Source: an uncultured Acidobacteriota bacterium (lineage in GTDB: Bacteria; Acidobacteriota; Vicinamibacteria; Vicinamibacterales; SCN-69-37). From it: a stretch of DNA of 9,248 nucleotides. The stretch lies in assembly GCA_937880585.1 (NCBI GenBank), contig CALFMR010000378.1, forward strand, positions 1 through 9,248, read 5' to 3'. Below the pieces are notes generated by a model that was given only the letters and a program-made list of their open reading frames with translations, was not told where the DNA came from and made no database searches. Every line of letters starts with the position of its first letter. Position 1 is the first letter of the stretch. Position numbers and translations under genes: made by a program. Below are positions 1-6,839 of the stretch, in pieces.

Positions 1-145
1 CGGCCTGATGCGTGGCGGCGTCCGGGGCCAACGCCTGCGCGCGAGCCAAGCCGGCCCCCGCGGTCAGCGCCAAGACTGTCGCGGCCGAGAGGCGGCGCCC
101 CCATCCGTTCGCCATCGTCCCTCTCTCAGTCGTGTCGCTCATCAT
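1..145 (-). CDS. N-terminus of an exported protein (partial, runs off left edge)
   Basis: Only the first 48 codons are present, so the function cannot be named. From the inner ATG (115) the product begins MANGWGRRLSAATVLALTAG, followed by AGLARAQALAP. This is a classic Sec-type signal peptide: a short basic n-region with two arginines, a hydrophobic core, and a probable signal peptidase I site after ARAQA. Two in-frame ATGs lie further upstream at 145 and 142. The 145 start is preceded by GGAG at a 6-nt spacing and is used here. The inner ATG at 115 has GAGAGGG close upstream and gives a more typical short n-region, so the start is uncertain. The gene lies 127 bp downstream of the DUF502 gene on the same strand. 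It probably has its own promoter, because a -10-like TATGCT occurs in that gap. Confidence 0.6.
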   Translation of the reverse strand, partial: MMSDTTERGTMANGWGRRLSAATVLALTAGAGLARAQALAPDAATHQA

Positions 146-167
146 CGCCCTCTCCTGAGTGGTGAGC

Positions 168-181
168 CGCCGGAACCGGCG
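168..181. repeat. 14-bp palindrome CGCCGG-AA-CCGGCG
   Basis: The site is an inverted repeat with 6-bp arms around AA. It lies just downstream of a -10-like TATGCT (190 to 185, minus) and upstream of the start codons at 145 and 115. It therefore falls around the expected transcription start of the exported-protein gene. It could be an operator or a small 5'-UTR hairpin. The arms are short and the region is GC-rich, so chance is possible. Confidence 0.3.
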
Positions 182-184
182 CAT

Positions 185-190
185 AGCATA
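185..190 (-). promoter_or_regulatory. Candidate -10 box (TATGCT) for the exported-protein gene
   Basis: On the minus strand TATGCT matches four of six positions of TATAAT. The weak -35-like TTTCCC lies 18 bp upstream. The gap 146-272 is less GC-rich here than the flanking genes. The expected transcript would begin near 178 and carry the AGGAG Shine-Dalgarno before the ATG at 145. Support is by pattern only. Confidence 0.3.
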
Positions 191-272
191 GGCGGCTTCT
201 GCCGATTTGGGAAAGGCAAGGACCGGCCCGGCGCCCGCGGTTCGGTGGATGCGACCGTCCAGCACGCGGCGA

Positions 273-896
273 TCAGGCGGTTGGCGATGAGCCGTGGGTG
301 GGCTCGTGCGGCGCGCGAACCTCGTCGGGCAGCCCCATCCCGCCGGTGAGGAACACGCGCACGCCTTCCTCGACCGAGAGCTCGGGATACGAAGCGCGCT
401 CAGGCGGACAGACGACGATATCGCCCAGATACAGGTGATTGGTCGGCACGTAGATCGCGAGCAGCCGCTCGAGGCCGCGGCCGCGATCGACCGTGAATTC
501 CTTCATGAGGAAGCCGAGGACGAATCGGCCGGGCGGCTCCTCGACGAGCACCATCCGCTTGAAGCCGACTTCGTTGTCGGGCGCGAACGCCGTGATGAGC
601 TGCTTGACCGGCGCATAGATCGTGCGGAAGAGCGGCACGTGCAGGAGGAGCTGCTCGCCGCGCTGCAGAACGCGCCGTCCGAAGACGTTGGTCGCAACCG
701 CGCCAACCGCGAGCACGAAGACGGCCGTGGCCAGGATGCCGAGGCCCGGCACGTGGACGCCGAGGACGCGCTCGCCGAGCCCGCTCGTCAGCCGATCGGC
801 GCCGCGGAAGATCCAGACGAGCGCCAGGACGCTCACGACGAGCGGCACGGTGACGAAGAATCCCGTCAGGAACGTCCGACGAAGCGTCTGCCACAT
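273..896 (-). CDS. DUF502 family integral membrane protein
   Basis: This 207-residue protein matches my recollection of the DUF502 family, whose plant relatives are the LIKE-COV proteins. Its biochemical role is not established. Two membrane segments are visible, at about residues 8-30 (FLTGFFVTVPLVVSVLALVW) and 50-72. A cytosolic or periplasmic region follows, with the family-like stretches VPLFRTIYAPVKQL (87-100), a KRMVLVEEPPGRFVLGF segment (113-129) and YVPTNHLYLGDIVVCP (149-164). The ATG at 896 is preceded by GAGG at a 5-nt spacing, and the start abuts the first membrane helix. It follows secF after 58 bp on the same strand, so it is probably the last gene of the tgt-yajC-secDF operon. 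No intrinsic terminator with a T-run is evident after the stop. The family call is good; any link to protein export is inference from position. Confidence 0.85.
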   Translation of the reverse strand: MWQTLRRTFLTGFFVTVPLVVSVLALVWIFRGADRLTSGLGERVLGVHVPGLGILATAVFVLAVGAVATNVFGRRVLQRGEQLLLHVPLFRTIYAPVKQLITAFAPDNEVGFKRMVLVEEPPGRFVLGFLMKEFTVDRGRGLERLLAIYVPTNHLYLGDIVVCPPERASYPELSVEEGVRVFLTGGMGLPDEVRAPHEPTHGSSPTA

Positions 897-954
897 GATC
901 GCCTCGGGAGCGCGCCGCGCCGGCCGCGCGGGCGATCCGCCGCCCGGCGGCGCG

Positions 955-1920
955 TCAGGCTCGACGCCGCCGCTTCACGTCGGTCGTCCGGGCCGGCGTC
1001 GTCGCGGCGGCAGCCGCCACGGGACGATTCCGACGGCTGAGAATGATCGCGATCGACGCGGCGATGAACACGGTCGAATACGTGCCCGTGATGATGCCGA
1101 TGAGCATCGTGAACGCGAAACCGCGGAGCACTTCGCCGCCGAACAGGTACAGCGCGAGCACGGCGAGGAACGTCGTACCCGACGTGATGATCGTACGGCC
1201 GAGCGTCTGGTTCACCGCGGCGTTGACGATCTCGTCGAGCGGCGCGCGTCGCATGAGCCGCTGATCCTCGCGCACGCGGTCGAAGACGACGATCGTGTCG
1301 TTGACCGAGTAGCCGGCGATCGTGAGGATCGCGGCGATGATGTTCAGCGACAGGTCGTAGTGGAACCAGGTGAGAAAGACGAGCGTGATGAGGATGTCGT
1401 GGAACGTCGCGACGATGGCGCCGATGGCGAACGTCAACCGGAAGCGGAAGGCGACGTAGATGAGAATGCCGCCGAGCGCCGTGAGCGTCGCCCAGATGCC
1501 GCGTTGCTGCAGGTCGTGGCCGACGGCCGGACCGACCATCTGGCGGCTGACGACCGTAAAGGTCCCGATGTTGGCGGCCTGAATCGACTGCTGGATGCGA
1601 CCGGCCAGCTCATCGAGGTTCGCGCCCTCGCCGCCGGTCTCGGGCAGCCGGACCATGACCTGGTGCCGCGAGGCGTCGCCGTAGCTCTGCACGACGGCGT
1701 CCTGCCCCGCCGGCCCGAGCCCGTCGCGCACGGCCTGGACGCTCGTGGGGTGGTCGAACTGGAGCACGACGACGGTGCCGCCCGAGAAGTCGATGCCGAG
1801 CGGCAGCCCGCCGAGCCAGATGACGTGGGCCACGCCCGCCCAGATGAGCACGAGCGACACGATCAGGGCGTGCCAGCGCCACTTGATGAAGTTGTAATTC
1901 GCGTGGGCGAAGATGCGCAT
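955..1920 (-). CDS. secF: Protein translocase subunit SecF
   Basis: SecF is an RND-type membrane subunit that works with SecD and YajC at SecYEG, using the proton-motive force to aid late steps of preprotein translocation. The 321-residue protein has the expected plan: TM1 at about 17-37, the SecF signature PLGIDFSGGTVVVLQF (40-55), a periplasmic domain to about 138, then five helices between 140 and 295. The conserved SVNDTIVVFDRVRE motif is at 205-218 and includes Asp208. The basic C-tail ends in KRRRRA. I chose the ATG at 1920 because GGGAG lies 8 nt upstream; a GTG at 1929 would overlap that Shine-Dalgarno. It starts 15 bp after the secD stop, so the two are almost certainly co-transcribed. 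Confidence 0.96.
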   Translation of the reverse strand: MRIFAHANYNFIKWRWHALIVSLVLIWAGVAHVIWLGGLPLGIDFSGGTVVVLQFDHPTSVQAVRDGLGPAGQDAVVQSYGDASRHQVMVRLPETGGEGANLDELAGRIQQSIQAANIGTFTVVSRQMVGPAVGHDLQQRGIWATLTALGGILIYVAFRFRLTFAIGAIVATFHDILITLVFLTWFHYDLSLNIIAAILTIAGYSVNDTIVVFDRVREDQRLMRRAPLDEIVNAAVNQTLGRTIITSGTTFLAVLALYLFGGEVLRGFAFTMLIGIITGTYSTVFIAASIAIILSRRNRPVAAAAATTPARTTDVKRRRRA

Positions 1921-1935
1921 GGAGGGCACTCCCGG

Positions 1936-3492
<1,557 letters not shown>

Positions 3493-3525
3493 GGCTGGGA
3501 TCCGTGGCGGACGGGACCATGGCGC

Positions 3526-3879
3526 CTAGATTGCGCCGCCCTCGCGGGCGACGACCGGCTCCTGGCCCTGATAGCCGCCAATGGCCGCACGCGCGATCTC
3601 GACGCGCACCTTGTCGGCAATCTGCACCTGGACGGTCTTCTCGTCGAGCTTCGTGACGAGGCCGTAGATGCCGCTGGTCGTGACGATGCGATCGCCCACC
3701 TTCAGGCTCGACTGGAAATCGGTCACCTTCTTCTGGCGCCGCCGCATCGGCATCAGCACCAATAAATAGAAGATGAGGATCATCAGCGCGAACGGCATCA
3801 GCGACACCCAGAGACTCTGGGGCGCCTGGCCGGGCTGCGACATGGCCACGACGAACGGAAGCGGACTAGGTGCGGTCAT
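3526..3879 (-). CDS. yajC: Preprotein translocase subunit YajC
   Basis: YajC is a small single-span inner-membrane protein that associates with SecDF at the Sec translocon. The 117-residue product has one membrane segment at about 23-44 (SLWVSLMPFALMILIFYLL). It is followed at once by a basic cytosolic stretch with MPMRRRQKK (43-51) and the family hallmark LKVGDRIVTTSGIYGLV (59-75), then a short beta-rich domain. The ATG at 3879 overlaps the tgt stop as ATGA, which points to translational coupling; no separate Shine-Dalgarno is visible. An inner ATG at 3843 would remove 12 residues before the helix and is the main alternative start. The tgt-yajC-secD-secF order is widely conserved in bacteria. 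Confidence 0.95.
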   Translation of the reverse strand: MTAPSPLPFVVAMSQPGQAPQSLWVSLMPFALMILIFYLLVLMPMRRRQKKVTDFQSSLKVGDRIVTTSGIYGLVTKLDEKTVQVQIADKVRVEIARAAIGGYQGQEPVVAREGGAI

Positions 3880-5039
3880 GAGATCGATCGATGGCGAGAA
3901 TACGTCTCGAGGAACGCGTTCGCGAAGGACTCGAAGGTTCCGAACTCAATAGCCTTCCTGATCGACCGCATGGTGTCAAGGTAAAAGTGCAGATTATGGG
4001 CCGTATTGAGGGCCGCGGCGCTCATCTCGCCGCTCATGAACAGGTGCCGCAGATAGGCCCGCGAATGCCGGCGGCACGTCGCGCAGCCACACGCCGGATC
4101 GGGCGGCGTCAGGTCGTCGGCATACCGCGCATTCTTGATCGAGATCGGTCCTTCTCGCGTGAAGAGCTGCCCGTTGCGCGCGTTGCGCGTCGGCAGCACG
4201 CAGTCGAACAGATCCACGCCGCGCGCCACGCACGCAACCAGGTCGTCGGGCGTCCCCGTGCCCATCACGTAGCGCGGCCGATCGTCGGGGAGCTGCCCCG
4301 CGACGCGCTCGACCATCTCGTACATCAGATCCGACGGCTCGCCCACCGAGAGACCGCCGATCGCATAGGCGTCGAAGCCGACGGCCAGCGTGCCGTCGAC
4401 GCTTCGATCGCGCAGGTCGGGAAACGTGCCGCCCTGCACGATGCCGAACTGTACCTGCCCGGGTGTCGATCGCACGATGGATGGCTCGTCGCCGGCCTGG
4501 AGCGCGAGAAAGCGGTCGCGCCCGCGGCGCGCCCAGCGGAGCGTACGGGTCATGGCCGCCTCGGCCTGGTCGTGCGTCGCCGGCCAGCCGACGCATTCGT
4601 CGAACATCATCGCGATGTCCGCGCCGATGCGCGCCTGGATGTCGACCGCCGACTCGGGCGAGAGCTCGAGCGGCCGCCCGTCAAGATGCGATTGAAAGAC
4701 GACGCCCGCATCCGACACGCGACGCCGCGCGGCGAGCGAGAACACCTGGTAGCCACCCGAGTCGGTGAGGATCGGCCGAGACCAGCCGATGAACGCGTGC
4801 AGCCCGCCGAGCGCGGCGATGCGCGCATCGCCCGGCCGCACGTGCAGATGGTACGTGTTCGCGAGGATGATGTCGGCGCCGAGCGCCTCGACGGCGTCGA
4901 TCGTCAACGCCTTGATCGCGCCGCGCGTGCCGACCGGCATGAATGCCGGCGTCTCGACGTCGCCGTGCGCGAGATGGAGGCGTCCGCGCCGCGCGCGGCC
5001 CGACCGGGCGAGAATCTCGAACGCGAAGCGGTCGGCCAC
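3876..5039 (-). CDS. tgt: Queuine tRNA-ribosyltransferase (tRNA-guanine transglycosylase)
   Basis: Tgt exchanges guanine 34 of GUN-anticodon tRNAs for preQ1 in queuosine synthesis. The 387-residue protein is the usual bacterial length. Visible landmarks are TPAFMPVGT (30-38), LTDSGGYQVFSL (91-102) with catalytic Asp93, GIVQGG (199-204), a GGLSVGEP substrate-pocket motif (228-235) and FDCVLPTRNARNG (278-290) with the nucleophile Asp279. The zinc site is Cys317, Cys319, Cys322 and His348 (CGCATC followed by AHNL). I chose the GTG at 5039 because the homology to known Tgt begins there; the reading frame stays open to 5300 but that stretch is antisense to ddl. No Shine-Dalgarno is visible, and TAGGCT lies 7 nt before the GTG, so the message may be leaderless. 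It is the first gene of the tgt-yajC-secDF-DUF502 operon. Confidence 0.96.
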   Translation of the reverse strand: MADRFAFEILARSGRARRGRLHLAHGDVETPAFMPVGTRGAIKALTIDAVEALGADIILANTYHLHVRPGDARIAALGGLHAFIGWSRPILTDSGGYQVFSLAARRRVSDAGVVFQSHLDGRPLELSPESAVDIQARIGADIAMMFDECVGWPATHDQAEAAMTRTLRWARRGRDRFLALQAGDEPSIVRSTPGQVQFGIVQGGTFPDLRDRSVDGTLAVGFDAYAIGGLSVGEPSDLMYEMVERVAGQLPDDRPRYVMGTGTPDDLVACVARGVDLFDCVLPTRNARNGQLFTREGPISIKNARYADDLTPPDPACGCATCRRHSRAYLRHLFMSGEMSAAALNTAHNLHFYLDTMRSIRKAIEFGTFESFANAFLETYSRHRSIS

Positions 5040-5046
5040 GGCGCTT

Positions 5047-5052
5047 AGCCTA
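5047..5052 (-). promoter_or_regulatory. Candidate -10 box (TAGGCT) for the tgt operon
   Basis: On the minus strand TAGGCT ends 7 nt before the tgt GTG, so the transcript would start at or next to the start codon. It overlaps the plus-strand TATAAT, and CATTAT just upstream on the same strand is an alternative -10. No convincing -35 is visible. Because the whole operon needs a promoter in this 67-bp spacer, one of these is likely used, but which one is unclear. Confidence 0.35.
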
Positions 5053-5056
5053 TAAT
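5051..5056 (+). promoter_or_regulatory. Perfect -10 box (TATAAT) for ddl
   Basis: TATAAT stands out in a GC-rich spacer and lies 50 bp before the ddl GTG. Transcription would begin near 5063 and give a leader of about 44 nt. No clear -35 is seen 16 to 18 bp upstream, where the sequence is already inside the tgt coding region. A direct repeat CGCGTGTC (5063-5070 and 5081-5088) falls within the predicted leader. Confidence 0.5.
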
Positions 5057-5106
5057 GACTCCCGCGTGTCGCCCGCCGATCGCGTGTCTCCGTTCCTTCC
5101 ACTCTC

Positions 5107-6264
5107 GTGAAGCGTCTGCGCGTCGGCGTGGTGTACGGAGGCCGATCGGGCGAACACGAAGTCTCGCTCGCCTCGGCTGCCGCCGTCTTCGCCAATCTCG
5201 ATCGCCAGCGGTACGAGCCCATCGCTATCCGCATTGAAAAGGATGGCCGGTGGGTGCTGCCCGATCGCGCGCCTTCGGCGGCGTCAGCCGCCGAGGTCAT
5301 CGATCAGATGCGGAGCGAAGCGCGTCCGCGCGCTGGACGCGACGTCCTCCTGCCGCCGCGTCCGAGCGATGACACGCTCGTGCTCGTCGATCGTCGTGCG
5401 TCCGAGCCCGAGACCGGCGATGAGCAGGTGACGATCACCGGGCTCGCGCTCGACGTCGTGTTTCCCGTCCTCCACGGTCCGCGGGGCGAGGACGGCACGG
5501 TCCAGGGCCTGCTCGAGCTCGCCGAGGTGCCCTATGTCGGCTGTGGCGTGCTCGCGTCGGCGGTCGGCATGGACAAGGCGGTCGCGAAGACGATCTTTCG
5601 CGCGAGCGGCTTGCGCGTGCCGGACTGGGTCGTCGTGCGCACGGCCGCGTGGCGGGCCGATCCCGCCGACGTCACGCGCACGATTGAAGACGCGCTGCCC
5701 TATCCCGTCTTCGTCAAGCCGGCCAACATGGGATCGAGCCTCGGCATCTCGAAGGTCGACGCGCGAGACGAGCTTGGCCGCGCGCTCGATCTCGCCTTCA
5801 CGTATGACAGCAAGGCCGTCGTCGAAGCCGCGGTCGTCGACGCGCGCGAACTCGAGTGCGCCGTGATCGGCGGCGAACCGGCGCAGGCGTCGGTCGCCGG
5901 CGAGATTGTTCCCGCCGGCGCGTTCTACGACTACGCGTCCAAGTACCTCGACGCCGGATCGCGTCTCGAGATTCCGGCCCTGCTCGACGCCGCAACGATG
6001 GCCGAGGTGCAGCGGCAGTCGCTCATCGCCTTCGACGCGATCGATGGATCCGGACTCGCGCGCGTGGACTTCCTGCTCAGTCGCGCGACCGGCGATCTGT
6101 TCGTCAACGAGATCAACACGCTGCCGGGCTTCACCACGATCAGCATGTACGCGAAGTTGTGGGCCGCGAGCGGCGTCGATTACCCCACGCTCCTCGATCG
6201 CGTGATCGCGCTGGCGCTCGATCGTCACGCGGCGGCGCGCGATCGGCGCACGACGGCGGGCTGA
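5107..6264 (+). CDS. ddl: D-alanine-D-alanine ligase, long (DdlA-like) form
   Basis: Ddl joins two D-alanines with ATP in the cytosol to supply the peptidoglycan stem terminus. The 385-residue ATP-grasp protein has GGRSGEHEVSL (11-21) with Glu16, FPVLHGPRGEDGTVQGLLE (119-137), GMDKAVAK (154-161), FVKPANMGSSLGISKV (202-217), the omega-loop FYDYASKY (273-280), LARVDFLL (317-324) with Arg319 and Asp321, and NEINTLPGFTTISMY (334-348) with metal ligands Glu335 and Asn337. Tyr280 matches E. coli DdlB Tyr216, which is typical of D-Ala-D-Ala rather than D-Ala-D-Lac ligases. It is longer than DdlB (306), mainly through an insertion at about residues 55-110. The GTG at 5107 is the only plausible start because an in-frame TGA lies at 5056. 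No Shine-Dalgarno is visible. It is divergent from tgt. Confidence 0.96.
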   Translation: MKRLRVGVVYGGRSGEHEVSLASAAAVFANLDRQRYEPIAIRIEKDGRWVLPDRAPSAASAAEVIDQMRSEARPRAGRDVLLPPRPSDDTLVLVDRRASEPETGDEQVTITGLALDVVFPVLHGPRGEDGTVQGLLELAEVPYVGCGVLASAVGMDKAVAKTIFRASGLRVPDWVVVRTAAWRADPADVTRTIEDALPYPVFVKPANMGSSLGISKVDARDELGRALDLAFTYDSKAVVEAAVVDARELECAVIGGEPAQASVAGEIVPAGAFYDYASKYLDAGSRLEIPALLDAATMAEVQRQSLIAFDAIDGSGLARVDFLLSRATGDLFVNEINTLPGFTTISMYAKLWAASGVDYPTLLDRVIALALDRHAAARDRRTTAG

Positions 6265-6277
6265 CGCCTCGCATCGC

Positions 6278-6301
6278 GATCAGTTTTTGACAAAACTGAT
6301 C
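6278..6301. repeat. 24-bp inverted repeat (10-bp arms, TGAC centre)
   Basis: GATCAGTTTT and AAAACTGATC are perfect 10-bp arms around TGAC, 13 bp past the ddl stop. The centre contains a TTGACA (6287-6292). It lies 9 bp upstream of the -35 of the RNA promoter, where an activator or repressor dimer could bind. As RNA it would be a weak AT-rich hairpin with no T-run directly after it, so it is a poor intrinsic terminator for ddl. I favour a protein-binding site, but this is inference. Confidence 0.55.
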
Positions 6302-6310
6302 ACTTTGTGC

Positions 6311-6338
6311 TTGACAGTCTTCCGAACTCGTCCATAAT
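6311..6338 (+). promoter_or_regulatory. Strong sigma70-type promoter for the structured RNA
   Basis: A perfect -35 TTGACA (6311-6316) is followed after 16 bp by CATAAT (6333-6338), which matches five of six positions of the -10 consensus. The upstream DNA (6281-6310) is unusually AT-rich for this window and could act as an UP element. Transcription is expected at about 6343-6345. This is the best promoter in the window, and no protein gene with a recognisable start follows it closely. Confidence 0.75.
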
Positions 6339-6342
6339 CTAC

Positions 6343-6541
6343 ATCTTGCGTGAGAGCAACCGGCTCAGCCTATTCATGGGGTACTGCTCAACCGAGCGGT
6401 CGGTCGGTTTCTTTCGGCAATGCGCATGGATCACGACGGCAGGCGATCTCGGACACGCGCGCGGGGGTTACGACACCGCTGCGGACACGCCGGCGTGATT
6501 CAGCAAGGGTGCGGGCATCGCGATGCCCGCGCCCTTTTTTT
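6343..6541 (+). ncRNA. Candidate structured small RNA, possibly 6S RNA-like
   Basis: A consensus-like promoter and an intrinsic terminator delimit a transcript of about 200 nt with no convincing gene inside. The predicted 5' end folds back on the 3' end just before the terminator: CUUGC (6345-6349) with GCAAG (6503-6507), GAG (6352-6354) with UUC (6499-6501), CCGGC (6360-6364) with GCCGG (6489-6493) and CAGC (6366-6369) with GCUG (6478-6481). This leaves a large internal bubble and an apical arm that includes a 7-bp hairpin (6383-6400, loop AACC). Length, rod shape, central bubble and a GGGUUAC (6465-6471) like the one on the 3' side of the E. coli 6S bubble suggest 6S RNA, which sequesters sigma70 RNA polymerase. 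The pairing was done by eye. Alternatives are another regulatory RNA or a leader for the micro-ORF at 6695. Confidence 0.55.
6507..6541 (+). terminator. Strong intrinsic terminator of the structured RNA
   Basis: A 12-bp GC-rich stem (6507-6518 with 6523-6534, one G-U pair) with loop CGCG is followed by seven T residues (6535-6541). This is a textbook rho-independent terminator on the plus strand. Confidence 0.9.
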
Positions 6542-6673
6542 GTGAGTTGCCGGACGTGCCGCGCCGTGACGGCGCCGCGTTCGCGACGAAGCCAGGACGC
6601 CATGCGTGCGGGCCGGGCGGGCCGAGAGGCCGCGGCGCCGCAGCACGGTTGAGCACCTGTGCACTACCTCACG
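6542..6673. other. GC-rich spacer without a recognised gene
   Basis: The stretch between the RNA terminator and the micro-ORF leader contains only GC-rich short hairpin-forming runs, such as GGCC-GAGA-GGCC, and a GTGCAC palindrome at 6659-6664. No convincing promoter is seen; TTGAGC at 6649-6654 lacks a fitting -10. Open frames crossing it have no start signal and no recognisable protein. Confidence 0.4.
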
Positions 6674-6677
6674 ATGA

Positions 6678-6685
6678 AAGGGGGG
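6678..6685 (+). promoter_or_regulatory. Shine-Dalgarno-like AAGGGGGG for the micro-ORF
   Basis: A purine run AAGGGGGG sits 9 nt before the ATG at 6695. It supports that start over the in-frame ATG at 6674, which has no such signal. A strong Shine-Dalgarno is notable because several larger genes here have none. Confidence 0.5.
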
Positions 6686-6694
6686 ACGACGAAC

Positions 6695-6748
6695 ATGGCA
6701 AAGAAAGCAGCCAAGGGCGGGAAGAAGAAGGGCGGCAAAAAGCGGTAA
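6695..6748 (+). CDS. Lysine/glycine-rich 17-residue micro-ORF
   Basis: The ORF encodes MAKKAAKGGKKKGGKKR, in which nine of 17 residues are basic and the rest are Ala and Gly apart from Met. I do not recognise it as a named protein. Its composition resembles the basic tails of histone H1-like or ribosome-associated proteins, so nucleic-acid binding is a reasonable guess. Support comes from the Shine-Dalgarno-like AAGGGGGG at a 9-nt spacing, a clean ATG and TAA, and a strong terminator 20 bp after the stop. In-frame upstream starts (ATG 6674, giving 24 residues; GTG 6659) are possible. No promoter of its own is evident, so it may depend on readthrough past the RNA terminator. The lysine codons AAG and AAA make it purine-rich, so chance coding must be considered. 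Confidence 0.5.
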   Translation: MAKKAAKGGKKKGGKKR

Positions 6749-6768
6749 GCACGCCCTCCCGCTAGAAG

Positions 6769-6797
6769 AAAAAGGGGGCGATCGCCGCCCCCTTTTT
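6769..6797. terminator. Bidirectional intrinsic terminator
   Basis: AAAAAGGGGGCG (6769-6780) and CGCCCCCTTTTT (6786-6797) form a 12-bp stem with loop ATCGC. T-runs follow on both strands (seven T on plus, five on minus). It can end the micro-ORF transcript from the left and the HEAT-cyclophilin transcript from the right. Confidence 0.85.
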
Positions 6798-6806
6798 TTC
6801 TCGACA

Positions 6807-6832
6807 CGCGGCGGCTCACCGGAGCCGCCGCG
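6807..6832. terminator. GC-rich 11-bp hairpin downstream of the HEAT-cyclophilin gene
   Basis: CGCGGCGGCTC and GAGCCGCCGCG form a perfect 11-bp stem with loop ACCG, 7 bp after the stop of the minus-strand gene. It has no T-run directly after it on either strand. It may stabilise the mRNA 3' end or act with the neighbouring bidirectional terminator. Confidence 0.5.
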
Positions 6833-6839
6833 TCCATCC

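Noticed and set aside
3891..5048. 385-codon open frame antisense to tgt
   Set aside because: The opposite frame carries all Tgt catalytic and zinc motifs; this frame is a composition artefact.
5040..5300. N-terminal extension of tgt to an ATG at 5300
   Set aside because: The extra residues have no similarity to Tgt and would overlap the start of ddl; the homology begins at the GTG at 5039.
6278..6301. Inverted repeat as the intrinsic terminator of ddl
   Set aside because: The stem is AT-rich and is not followed directly by a T-run, so it is a poor rho-independent terminator.
6376..6498. 40-codon ORF beginning MGYCSTERSVG inside the structured RNA
   Set aside because: It has no Shine-Dalgarno and no recognisable product, and RNA pairing explains the region better. 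It cannot be fully excluded because its third-position GC is fairly high.
6343..6541. tmRNA, RNase P RNA or SRP RNA as identity of the RNA
   Set aside because: There is no tRNA-like end or CCA, no RNase P core motifs, and no SRP GGAAG-type apical signature; the size also disagrees for tmRNA and RNase P.
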